The notes beneath the pieces are model-generated. The model did not search any database and was not told the DNA's origin. It worked only from the letters and a program-made list of their open reading frames with translations. DNA of 64,000 nt from Siphonodentalium dalli (lineage: Eukaryota > Mollusca > Scaphopoda > Gadilida > Siphonodentaliidae): contig CP136069.1 in NCBI GenBank assembly GCA_032622095.1, positions 108,526,278-108,590,277 on the forward strand. Reading direction: 5' to 3'. Within the stretch, counting starts at the first letter, position 1. The number at the start of each line of letters is the position of its first letter. A program made the position numbers and the translations under genes. Shown in pieces: positions 35,038 through 47,080 of this stretch.

Positions 35038-36951
35038 AGATTGGAGAGGGTACAATATTTCAGATACTCGGAAGCATACAGAAGATGGCCACATCCAAGA
35101 TAACGCAGCGAATCAAATGTCTGTGGTTATTGTTATAGCCCCTTTTTTAAAAAGGTATATTGTTTTGCATCTGTCTGTCCGGACGTTCGTACGTACATCC
35201 GCCCAATGTCTGTTCATGCCATAGTGCTTGGTTCTGAATGAAATTTGGTATGGATGTTCCCTACTATGAGTATACTCAGTAGAATATTCCATCGTTTTGT
35301 TCAGATTATTCATTCTAGAGTTATTCATCTTTGTTTATCTGGAAATGTTGGCTTTTTGGTCTGTCTGATGTCTTTTCAGGACATAACTTGAACAATGATG
35401 CTCGGTTCTCAATGATATTTGGTATGGATGTTCACCACTATAAGGACATTCAATGGCATCTGTTCAATGTATGCACCGGACAACAGTATATCTTGTTTTT
35501 GCACTGATTTAAATTTCATTATTTTTGTTCTTTCATTTTGTATTCCACATTAGGCAGGACAGATCTCATTACTTTTGTCATTCTGTTTTGTCTTCCAGAT
35601 TGGAGAGGGTACAATATTTCAGATACTCGGAAGCATACAGAAGATGGCCACATCCAAGATAACGCAGCGAATCAAATGTCTGTGGTTATTGTTATAGCCC
35701 CTTTTTTAAAAAGGTATATTGTTTTGCATCTGTCTGTCCGGACGTTCGTACGTACATCCGCCCAATGTCTGTTCATGCCATAGTGCTCGGTTCTGAATGA
35801 AATTTGGTATGGATGTTCCCTACTATGAGTATACTCAGTAGAATATTCCATCGTTTTGTTCAGATTATTCATTCTAGAGTTATTCATCTTTGTTTATCTG
35901 GAAATGTTGGCTTTTTGGTTTGTCTGATGTCTTTTCAGGACATAACTTGAACAATAATGCTCGGTTCTCAATGATATTTGGTATGGATGTTCACCACTAT
36001 AAGGACATTCAATGGCATCTGTTCAATGTATGCACCGGACGACAATATATCTTGTTTTTGCACTGATTTAAATTTCATTATTTTTGTTCTTTCATTTGGT
36101 ATTCCACATGATAGACAGGACAGATCTCATTATTTTTGTCATTCTGTTTGGTTTTCCAGATTGGAGAGGGTAGAAGATTTCAGATACTCGGAAGCATATA
36201 GAAGATGGCCACATCCAAGATAACGCAGCGAATCAAATGTCTGGTTATTATTATAGCCCCTTATTAAAAAAGGGTATATTGTTTTGCACGTGTCTGTCCT
36301 GACATGCGTTCGCACATCCGCACAATGTCTGTTCAATGTTATAACTTGAACCGTAGTGCTCTGATCTCAATGAAATTTGGTATGGGTGTTCACCACTATA
36401 AGGACATCCAATGGCATCTGTCCAATGTATGCACCGGACGACAGTATATCTTGTTTTTGCACTGATTTAAATTTCATTATTTTTGTTCTTTCATTTTGTA
36501 TACCACATTAGGCAGGACAGATCTCATTACTTTTGTCATTCTGTTTTGTCTTCCAGATTGGAGAGGGTAGAAGATTTCAGATACTCGGAAGCATATAGAA
36601 GATGGCCACATCCAAGATAACGCAGCGAATCAAATGTCTGGTTATTATTATAGCCCCTTATTAAAAAAGGGTATATTGTTTTGCACGTGTCTGTCCTGAC
36701 ATGCGTTCGCACATCCGCACAATGTCTGTTCAATGTTATAACTTGAACCGTAGTGCTCTGATCTCAATGAAATTTGGTATGGGTGTTCACCACTATAAGG
36801 ACATCCAATGGCATCTGTCCAATGTATGCACCGGACGACAGTATATCTTGTTTTTGCACTGATTTAAATTTCATTATTTTTGTTCTTTCATTTTGTATTC
36901 CACATTAGGCAGGACAGATCTCATTACTTTTGTCATTCTGTTTTGTCTTCC
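35038..36951. repeat. 7-mer HOR deleted for three monomers (LLSS, 1,914 bp)
   Basis: Monomers: chimeric L 35038 (559), L 35597 (561), S 36158, S 36555. L 35038 starts as the first L of a 7-mer (GCTTGGTTC, CAATGATGCTCGG, CCGGACAACAG) but ends with an S tail (TTTTGTATTCCACATTAGG, CATTACTTTTGTC). Relative to an intact 7-mer this removes L+S+S, and the tail swap accounts for the 1-bp shorter L. The exchange lies in the identical stretch at about 35485-35536. Confidence 0.9.
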
Positions 36952-39823
36952 AGATTGGAGAGGGTACAATATTTCAGATACTCGGAAGCATACAGAAGAT
37001 GGCCACATCCAATATAACGCAGCGAATCAAATGTCTGTGGTTATTGTTATAGCCCCTTTTTTTAAAAGGTATATTGTTTTGCATCTGTCTGTCCGGACGT
37101 TCGTACGTACATCCGCCCAATGTCTGTTCATGCCATAGTGCTTGGTTCTGAATGAAATTTGGTATGGATGTTCCCTACTATGAGTATACTCAGTAGAATA
37201 TTCCATCGTTTTGTTCAGATTATTCATTCTAGAGTTATTCATCTTTGTTTATCTGGAAATGTTGGCTTTTTGGTCTGTCTGATGTCTTTTCAGGACATAA
37301 CTTGAACAATGATGCTCGGTTCTCAATGATATTTGGTATGGATGTTCACCACTATAAGGACATTCAATGGCATCTGTTCAATGTATGCACCGGACGACAG
37401 TATATCTTGTCTTTGCACTGATTTAAATTTCATTATTTTTGTTCTTTCATTTGGTATTCCACATTATAGAAGGACAGATCTCATTATTTTTGTCATTTTG
37501 TTTTGTCTTCCAGATTGGAGAGGGTAGAAGATTTCAGATACTCGGAAGCATACAGAAGATGGCCACATCCGAGATAACGCAGCGAATCAAATGTCTGGTT
37601 ATTGTTATAGCCCCTTTTAAAAAAGGGTATATTGTTTTGCATCTGTCTGTCCGGACGTTCGTACGTACATCCGCCCAATGTCTGTTCATGCCATAGTGCT
37701 CGGTTCTGAATGAAATTTGATATGGATGTTCCCTACTATGAGTATACTCAGTAGAATATTCCATCGTTTTGTTCAGATTATTCATTCTAGAGTTATTCAT
37801 CTTTGTTTATCTGGAAATGTTGGCTTTTTAGTCTGTCTGATGTCTTTTCAGGACATAACTTGAACAATAATGCTCGGTTCTCAATGATATTTGGTATGGA
37901 TGTTCACCACTATAAGGACATTCAATGGCATCTGTTCAATGTATGCACCCGACGACAGTATATCTTGTTTTTGCACTGATTTAAATTTCATTATTTTTGT
38001 TCTTTCATTTGGTATTCCACATTATAGACAGGACAGATCTCATTATTTTTGTCATTTTGTTTTGTCTTCCAGATTGGAGAGGGTACAATATTTCAGATAC
38101 TCGGAAGCATACAGAAGATGGCCACATCCAAGATAACGCAGCGAATCAAATGTCTGTGGTTATTGTTATAGCCCCTTTTTTAAAAAGGTATATTGTTTTG
38201 CATCTGTCTGTCCGGACATGCGTTCTTACATCCGCACAATGTCTGTTCAATGTTATAACTTGAACCGTAGTGCTCTGATCTCAATAAAATTTGGTATGGG
38301 TGTTCACCACTATAAGGACATTCAATGGCATCTGTTCAATGTATGCACCGGACGACAGTATATCTTGTTTTTGCACTGATTTAAATTTCATTATTTTTGT
38401 TCTTTCATTTTGTATTCCACATTAGGCAGGACAGATCTCATTATTTTTGTCATTCTGTTTTGTCTTCCAGATTGGAGAGGGTACAATATTTCAGATACTC
38501 GGAAGCATACAGAAGATGGCCACATCCAAGATAACGCAGCGAATCAAATGTCTGTGGTTATTGTTATAGCCCCTTTTTAAAAAAGGTATATTGTTTTGCA
38601 TCTGTCTGTCCGGACGTTCGTACGTACATCCGCCCAATGTCTGTTCATGCCATAGTGCTCGGTTCTGAATGAAATTTGGTATGGATGTTCCCTACTATGA
38701 GTATACTCAGTAGAATATTCCATCGTTTTGTTCAGATTATTCATTCTAGAGTTATTCATCTTTGTTTATCTGGAAATGTTGGCTTTTTGGTTTGTCTGAT
38801 GTCTTTTCAGGACATAACTTGAACAATAATGCTCGGTTCTCAATGATATTTGGTATGGATGTTCACCACTATAAGGACATTCAATGGCATCTGTTCAATG
38901 TATGCACCGGACGACAATATATCTTGTTTTTGCACTGATTTAAATTTCATTATTTTTGTTCTTTCATTTGGTATTCCACATGATAGACAGGACAGATCTC
39001 ATTATTTTTGTCATTCTGTTTGGTTTTCCAGATTGGAGAGGGTAGAAGATTTCAGATACTTGGAAGCATATAGAAGATGGCCACATCCAAGATAACGCAG
39101 CGAATCAAATGTCTGGTTATTATTATAGCCCCTTATTAAAAAAGGGTATATTGTTTTGCACGTGTCTGTCCTGACATGCGTTCGCACATCCGCACAATGT
39201 CTGTTCAATGTTATAACTTGAACCGTAGTGCTCTGATCTCAATGAAATTTGGTATGGGTGTTCACCACTATAAGGACATCCAATGGCATCTGTCCAATGT
39301 ATGCACCGGACGACAGTATATCTTGTTTTTGCACTGATTTAAATTTCATTATTTTTGTTCTTTCATTTTGTATACCACATTAGGCAGGACAGATCTCATT
39401 ACTTTTGTCATTCTGTTTTGTCTTCCAGATTGGAGAGGGTAGAAGATTTCAGATACTCGGAAGCATATAGAAGATGGCCACATCCAAGATAACGCAGCGA
39501 ATCAAATGTCTGGTTATTATTATAGCCCCTTATTAAAAAAGGGTATATTGTTTTGCACGTGTCTGTCCTGACATGCGTTCGCACATCCGCACAATGTCTG
39601 TTCAATGTTATAACTTGAACCGTAGTGCTCTGATCTCAATGAAATTTGGTATGGGTGTTCACCACTATAAGGACATCCAATGGCATCTGTCCAATGTATG
39701 CACCGGACGACAGTATATCTTGTTTTTGCACTGATTTAAATTTCATTATTTTTGTTCTTTCATTTTGTATTCCACATTAGGCAGGACAGATCTCATTACT
39801 TTTGTCATTCTGTTTTGTCTTCC
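36952..39823. repeat. 6-mer HOR (LLSLSS, 2,872 bp)
   Basis: Monomers: L 36952, L 37512, hybrid S 38071, L 38469, S 39030, S 39427. L 38469 has the rare T5A6 palindrome, and S 39030 has GATACTTGGAAG (T at 39061, CpG to TpG). Both recur 10,129 bp downstream (48598 and 49190), which ties this block to 47081-49952. Confidence 0.93.
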
Positions 39824-42695
39824 AGATTGGAGAGGGTACAATATTTCAGATACTCGGAAGCATACAGAAGATGGCCACATCCAATATAACGCAGCGAATC
39901 AAATGTCTGTGGTTATTGTTATAGCCCCTTTTTTTAAAAGGTATATTGTTTTGCATCTGTCTGTCCGGACGTTCGTACGTACATCCGCCCAATGTCTGTT
40001 CATGCCATAGTGCTTGGTTCTGAATGAAATTTGGTATGGATGTTCCCTACTATGAGTATACTCAGTAGAATATTCCATCGTTTTGTTCAGATTATTCATT
40101 CTAGAGTTATTCATCTTTGTTTATCTGGAAATGTTGGCTTTTTGGTCTGTCTGATGTCTTTTCAGGACATAACTTGAACAATGATGCTCGGTTCTCAATG
40201 ATATTTGGTATGGATGTTCACCACTATAAGGACATTCAATGGCATCTGTTCAATGTATGCACCGGACGACAGTATATCTTGTCTTTGCACTGATTTAAAT
40301 TTCATTATTTTTGTTCTTTCATTTGGTATTCCACATTATAGAAGGACAGATCTCATTATTTTTGTCATTTTGTTTTGTCTTCCAGATTGGAGAGGGTAGA
40401 AGATTTCAGATACTCGGAAGCATACAGAAGATGGCCACATCCGAGATAACGCAGCGAATCAAATGTCTGGTTATTGTTATAGCCCCTTTTAAAAAAGGGT
40501 ATATTGTTTTGCATCTGTCTGTCCGGACGTTCGTACGTACATCCGCCCAATGTCTGTTCATGCCATAGTGCTCGGTTCTGAATGAAATTTGATATGGATG
40601 TTCCCTACTATGAGTATACTCAGTAGAATATTCCATCGTTTTGTTCAGATTATTCATTCTAGAGTTATTCATCTTTGTTTATCTGGAAATGTTGGCTTTT
40701 TAGTCTGTCTGATGTCTTTTCAGGACATAACTTGAACAATAATGCTCGGTTCTCAATGATATTTGGTATGGATGTTCACCACTATAAGGACATTCAATGG
40801 CATCTGTTCAATGTATGCACCCGACGACAGTATATCTTGTTTTTGCACTGATTTAAATTTCATTATTTTTGTTCTTTCATTTGGTATTCCACATTATAGA
40901 CAGGACAGATCTCATTATTTTTGTCATTTTGTTTTGTCTTCCAGATTGGAGAGGGTACAATATTTCAGATACTCGGAAGCATACAGAAGATGGCCACATC
41001 CAAGATAACGCAGCGAATCAAATGTCTGTGGTTATTGTTATAGCCCCTTTTTTAAAAAGGTATATTGTTTTGCATCTGTCTGTCCGGACATGCGTTCTTA
41101 CATCCGCACAATGTCTGTTCAATGTTATAACTTGAACCGTAGTGCTCTGATCTCAATAAAATTTGGTATGGGTGTTCACCACTATAAGGACATTCAATGG
41201 CATCTGTTCAATGTATGCACCGGACGACAGTATATCTTGTTTTTGCACTGATTTAAATTTCATTATTTTTGTTCTTTCATTTTGTATTCCACATTAGGCA
41301 GGACAGATCTCATTATTTTTGTCATTCTGTTTTGTCTTCCAGATTGGAGAGGGTACAATATTTCAGATACTCGGAAGCATACAGAAGATGGCCACATCCA
41401 AGATAACGCAGCGAATCAAATGTCTGTGGTTATTGTTATAGCCCCTTTTTTTAAAAGGTATATTGTTTTGCATCTGTCTGTCCGGACGTTCGTACGTACA
41501 TCCGCCCAATGTCTGTTCATGCCATAGTGCTCGGTTCTGAATGAAATTTGGTATGGATGTTCCCTACTATGAGTATACTCAGTAGAATATTCCATCGTTT
41601 TGTTCAGATTATTCATTCTAGAGTTATTCATCTTTGTTTATCTGGAAATGTTGGCTTTTTGGTTTGTCTGATGTCTTTTCAGGACATAACTTGAACAATA
41701 ATGCTCGGTTCTCAATGATATTTGGTATGGATGTTCACCACTATAAGGACATTCAATGGCATCTGTTCAATGTATGCACCGGACGACAATATATCTTGTT
41801 TTTGCACTGATTTAAATTTCATTATTTTTGTTCTTTCATTTGGTATTCCACATGATAGACAGGACAGATCTCATTATTTTTGTCATTCTGTTTGGTTTTC
41901 CAGATTGGAGAGGGTAGAAGATTTCAGATACTCGGAAGCATATAGAAGATGGCCACATCCAAGATAACGCAGCGAATCAAATGTCTGGTTATTATTATAG
42001 CCCCTTATTAAAAAAGGGTATATTGTTTTGCACGTGTCTGTCCTGACATGCGTTCGCACATCCGCACAATGTCTGTTCAATGTTATAACTTGAACCGTAG
42101 TGCTCTGATCTCAATGAAATTTGGTATGGGTGTTCACCACTATAAGGACATCCAATGGCATCTGTCCAATGTATGCACCGGACGACAGTATATCTTGTTT
42201 TTGCACTGATTTAAATTTCATTATTTTTGTTCTTTCATTTTGTATACCACATTAGGCAGGACAGATCTCATTACTTTTGTCATTCTGTTTTGTCTTCCAG
42301 ATTGGAGAGGGTAGAAGATTTCAGATACTCGGAAGCATATAGAAGATGGCCACATCCAAGATAACGCAGCGAATCAAATGTCTGGTTATTATTATAGCCC
42401 CTTATTAAAAAAGGGTATATTGTTTTGCACGTGTCTGTCCTGACATGCGTTCGCACATCCGCACAATGTCTGTTCAATGTTATAACTTGAACCGTAGTGC
42501 TCTGATCTCAATGAAATTTGGTATGGGTGTTCACCACTATAAGGACATCCAATGGCATCTGTCCAATGTATGCACCGGACGACAGTATATCTTGTTTTTG
42601 CACTGATTTAAATTTCATTATTTTTGTTCTTTCATTTTGTATTCCACATTAGGCAGGACAGATCTCATTACTTTTGTCATTCTGTTTTGTCTTCC
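39824..42695. repeat. 6-mer HOR (LLSLSS, 2,872 bp)
   Basis: Monomers: L 39824, L 40384, hybrid S 40943, L 41341, S 41902, S 42299. Follows the previous 6-mer directly. It differs from it at the palindrome of the fourth monomer (T7A4 at 41341, T5A6 at 38469) and lacks the CTTGG change. Confidence 0.93.
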
Positions 42696-43812
42696 AGATT
42701 GGAGAGGGTACAATATTTCAGATACTCGGAAGCATACAGAAGATGGCCACATCCAATATAACGCAGCGAATCAAATGTCTGTGGTTATTGTTATAGCCCC
42801 TTTTTTTAAAAGGTATATTGTTTTGCATCTGTCTGTCCGGACGTTCGTACGTACATCCGCCCAATGTCTGTTCATGCCATAGTGCTTGGTTCTGAATGAA
42901 ATTTGGTATGGATGTTCCCTACTATGAGTATACTCAGTAGAATATTCCATCGTTTTGTTCAGATTATTCATTCTAGAGTTATTCATCTTTGTTTATCTGG
43001 AAATGTTGGCTTTTTGGTCTGTCTGATGTCTTTTCAGGACATAACTTGAACAATGATGCTCGGTTCTCAATGATATTTGGTATGGATGTTCACCACTATA
43101 AGGACATTCAATGGCATCTGTTCAATGTATGCACCGGACGACAGTATATCTTGTCTTTGCACTGATTTAAATTTCATTATTTTTGTTCTTTCATTTGGTA
43201 TTCCACATTATAGAAGGACAGATCTCATTATTTTTGTCATTTTGTTTTGTCTTCCAGATTGGAGAGGGTAGAAGATTTCAGATACTCGGAAGCATACAGA
43301 AGATGGCCACATCCGAGATAACGCAGCGAATCAAATGTCTGGTTATTGTTATAGCCCCTTTTAAAAAAGGGTATATTGTTTTGCATCTGTCTGTCCGGAC
43401 GTTCGTACGTACATCCGCCCAATGTCTGTTCATGCCATAGTGCTCGGTTCTGAATGAAATTTGATATGGATGTTCCCTACTATGAGTATACTCAGTAGAA
43501 TATTCCATCGTTTTGTTCAGATTATTCATTCTAGAGTTATTCATCTTTGTTTATCTGGAAATGTTGGCTTTTTAGTCTGTCTGATGTCTTTTCAGGACAT
43601 AACTTGAACAATAATGCTCGGTTCTCAATGATATTTGGTATGGATGTTCACCACTATAAGGACATTCAATGGCATCTGTTCAATGTATGTACCGGACGAC
43701 AGTATATCTTGTCTTTGCACTGATTTAAATTTCATTATTTTTGTTCTTTCATTTTGTATTCCACATTAGGCAGGACAGATCTCATTACTTTTGTCATTCT
43801 GTTTTGTCTTCC
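42696..43812. repeat. Truncated HOR ending in a chimeric L (L L, 1,117 bp)
   Basis: L 42696 (560) and L 43256 (557, the shortest L in the window). L 43256 starts as the second L of a 6-mer (GGTAGAAG head, TTTGATATGG, TTTTTAGTCTG), continues with first-L markers (GTATGTACCGG with T at 43690; TTGTCTTTGCAC), and ends in an S tail (TTTTGTATTCCACATTAGG, CATTACTTTTGTC). The S tail is 2 bp shorter here, which explains 557. At least two exchanges are needed. Confidence 0.9.
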
Positions 43813-46800
43813 AGATTGGAGAGGGTACAATATTTCAGATACTCGGAAGCATACAGAAGATGGCCACATCCAATATAACGCAGCGAATCAAATGTCTGTG
43901 GTTATTGTTATAGCCCCTTTTTTTAAAAGGTATATTGTTTTGCATCTGTCTGTCCGGACGTTCGTACGTACATCCGCCCAATGTCTGTTCATGCCATAGT
44001 GCTTGGTTCTGAATGAAATTTGGTATGGATGTTCCCTACTATGAGTATACTCAGTAGAATATTCCATCGTTTTGTTCAGATTATTCATTCTAGAGTTATT
44101 CATCTTTGTTTATCTGGAAATGTTGGCTTTTTGGTCTGTCTGATGTCTTTTCAGGACATAACTTGAACAATGATGCTCGGTTCTCAATGATATTTGGTAT
44201 GGATGTTCACCACTATAAGGACATTCAATGGCATCTGTTCAATGTATGTACCGGACGACAGTATATCTTGTCTTTGCACTGATTTAAATTTCATTATTTT
44301 TGTTCTTTCATTTGGTATTCCACATTATAGAAGGACAGATCTCATTATTTTTGTCATTTTGTTTTGTCTTCCAGATTGGAGAGGGTAGAAGATTTCAGAT
44401 ACTCGGAAGCATACAGAAGATGGCCACATCCGAGATAACGCAGCGAATCAAATGTCTGGTTATTGTTATAGCCCCTTTTAAAAAAGGGTATATTGTTTTG
44501 CATCTGTCTGTCCGGACGTTCGTACGTACATCCGCCCAATGTCTGTTCATGCCATAGTGCTCGGTTCTGAATGAAATTTGATATGGATGTTCCCTACTAT
44601 GAGTATACTCAGTAGAATATTCCATCGTTTTGTTCAGATTATTCATTCTAGAGTTATTCATCTTTGTTTATCTGGAAATGTTGGCTTTTTAGTCTGTCTG
44701 ATGTCTTTTCAGGACATAACTTGAACAATAATGCTCGGTTCTCAATGATATTTGGTATGGATGTTCACCACTATAAGGACATGCAATGGCATCTGTTCAA
44801 TGTATGCACCCGACGACAGTATATCTTGTTTTTGCACTGATTTAAATTTCATTATTTTTGTTCTTTCATTTGGTATTCCACATTATAGACAGGACAGATC
44901 TCATTATTTTTGTCATTCTGTTTGGTTTTCCAGATTGGAGAGGGTAGAAGATTTCAGATACTCGGAAGCATATAGAAGATGGCCACATCCAAGATAACGC
45001 AGCGAATCAAATGTCTGGTTATTATTATAGCCCCTTATTAAAAAAGGGTATATTGTTTTGCACGTGTCTGTCCTGACATGCGTTCGCACATCCGCACAAT
45101 GTCTGTTCAATGTTATAACTTGAACCGTAGTGCTCTGATCTCAATGAAATTTGGTATGGGTGTTCACCACTATAAGGACATCCAATGGCATCTGTCCAAT
45201 GTATGCACCGGACGACAGTATATCTTGTTTTTGCACTGATTTAAATTTCATTATTTTTGTTCTTTCATTTTGTATTCCACATTAGGCAGGACAGATCTCA
45301 TTACTTTTGTCATTCTGTTTTGTCTTCCAGATTGGAGAGGGTAGAAGATTTCAGATACTCGGAAGCATATAGAAGATGGCCACATCCAAGATAACGCAGC
45401 GAATCAAATGTCTGGTTATTATTATAGCCCCTTATTAAAAAAGGGTATATTGTTTTGCACGTGTCTGTCCTGACATGCGTTCGCACATCCGCACAATGTC
45501 TGTTCAATGTTATAACTTGAACCGTAGTGCTCTGATCTCAATGAAATTTGGTATGGGTGTTCACCACTATAAGGACATCCAATGGCATCTGTCCAATGTA
45601 TGCACCGGACGACAGTATATCTTGTTTTTGCACTGATTTAAATTTCATTATTTTTGTTCTTTCATTTTGTATTCCACATTAGGCAGGACAGATCTCATTA
45701 CTTTTGTCATTCTGTTTTGTCTTCCAGATTGGAGAGGGTACAATATTTCAGATACTCGGAAGCATACAGAAGATGGCCACATCCAAGATAACGCAGCGAA
45801 TCAAATGTCTGTGGTTATTGTTATAGCCCCTTTTTTAAAAAGGTATATTGTTTTGCATCTGTCTGTCCGGACGTTCGTACGTACATCCGCCCAATGTCTG
45901 TTCATGCCATAGTGCTCGGTTCTGAATGAAATTTGGTATGGATGTTCCCTACTATGAGTATACTCAGTAGAATATTCCATCGTTTTGTTCAGATTATTCA
46001 TTCTAGAGTTATTCATCTTTGTTTATCTGGAAATGTTGGCTTTTTGGTTTGTCTGATGTCTTTTCAGGACATAACTTGAACAATAATGCTCGGTTCTCAA
46101 TGATATTTGGTATGGATGTTCACCACTATAAGGACATTCAATGGCATCTGTTCAATGTATGCACCGGACGACAATATATCTTGTTTTTGCACTGATTTAA
46201 ATTTCATTATTTTTGTTCTTTCATTTGGTATTCCACATGATAGACAGGACAGATCTCATTATTTTTGTCATTCTGTTTGGTTTTCCAGATTGGAGAGGGT
46301 AGAAGATTTCAGATACTCGGAAGCATATAGAAGATGGCCACATCCAAGATAACGCAGCGAATCAAATGTCTGGTTATTATTATAGCCCCTTATTAAAAAA
46401 GGGTATATTGTTTTGCACGTGTCTGTCCTGACATGCGTTCGCACATCCGCACAATGTCTGTTCAATGTTATAACTTGAACCGTAGTGCTCTGATCTCAAT
46501 GAAATTTGGTATGGGTGTTCACCACTATAAGGACATCCAATGGCATCTGTCCAATGTATGCACCGGACGACAGTATATCTTGTTTTTGCACTGATTTAAA
46601 TTTCATTATTTTTGTTCTTTCATTTTGTATACCACATTAGGCAGGACAGATCTCATTACTTTTGTCATTCTGTTTTGTCTTCCAGATTGGAGAGGGTAGA
46701 AGATTTCAGATACTCGGAAGCATATAGAAGATGGCCACATCCAAGATAACGCAGCGAATCAAATGTCTGGTTATTATTATAGCCCCTTATTAAAAAAGGG

Positions 46801-47080
46801 TATATTGTTTTGCACGTGTCTGTCCTGACATACGTTCGCACATCCGCACAATGTCTGTTCAATGTTATAACTTGAACCGTAGTGCTCTGATCTCAATGAA
46901 ATTTGGTATGGGTGTTCACCACTATAAGGACATCCAATGGCATCTGTCCAATGTATGCACCGGACGACAGTATATCTTGTTTTTGCACTGATTTAAATTT
47001 CATTATTTTTGTTCTTTCATTTTGTATTCCACATTAGGCAGGACAGATCTCATTACTTTTGTCATTCTGTTTTGTCTTCC
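43813..47080. repeat. Composite 7-mer (LLSSLSS, 3,268 bp)
   Basis: Monomers: L 43813 (560), L 44373 (559), S 44932, S 45329, L 45726 (561), S 46287, S 46684. The first two L monomers are of the 6-mer classes (AATATAACG; ATCCGAGATAACG, GCACCCGACG), but they are followed by S-S-L-S-S as in the 7-mer, so this is a 6-mer/7-mer recombinant. T at 44249 (GTATGTACC) and G at 44783 (ACATGCAATGG) are shared with 53261 and 53795. CATACGTTCG at about 46832 is private. Confidence 0.92.
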
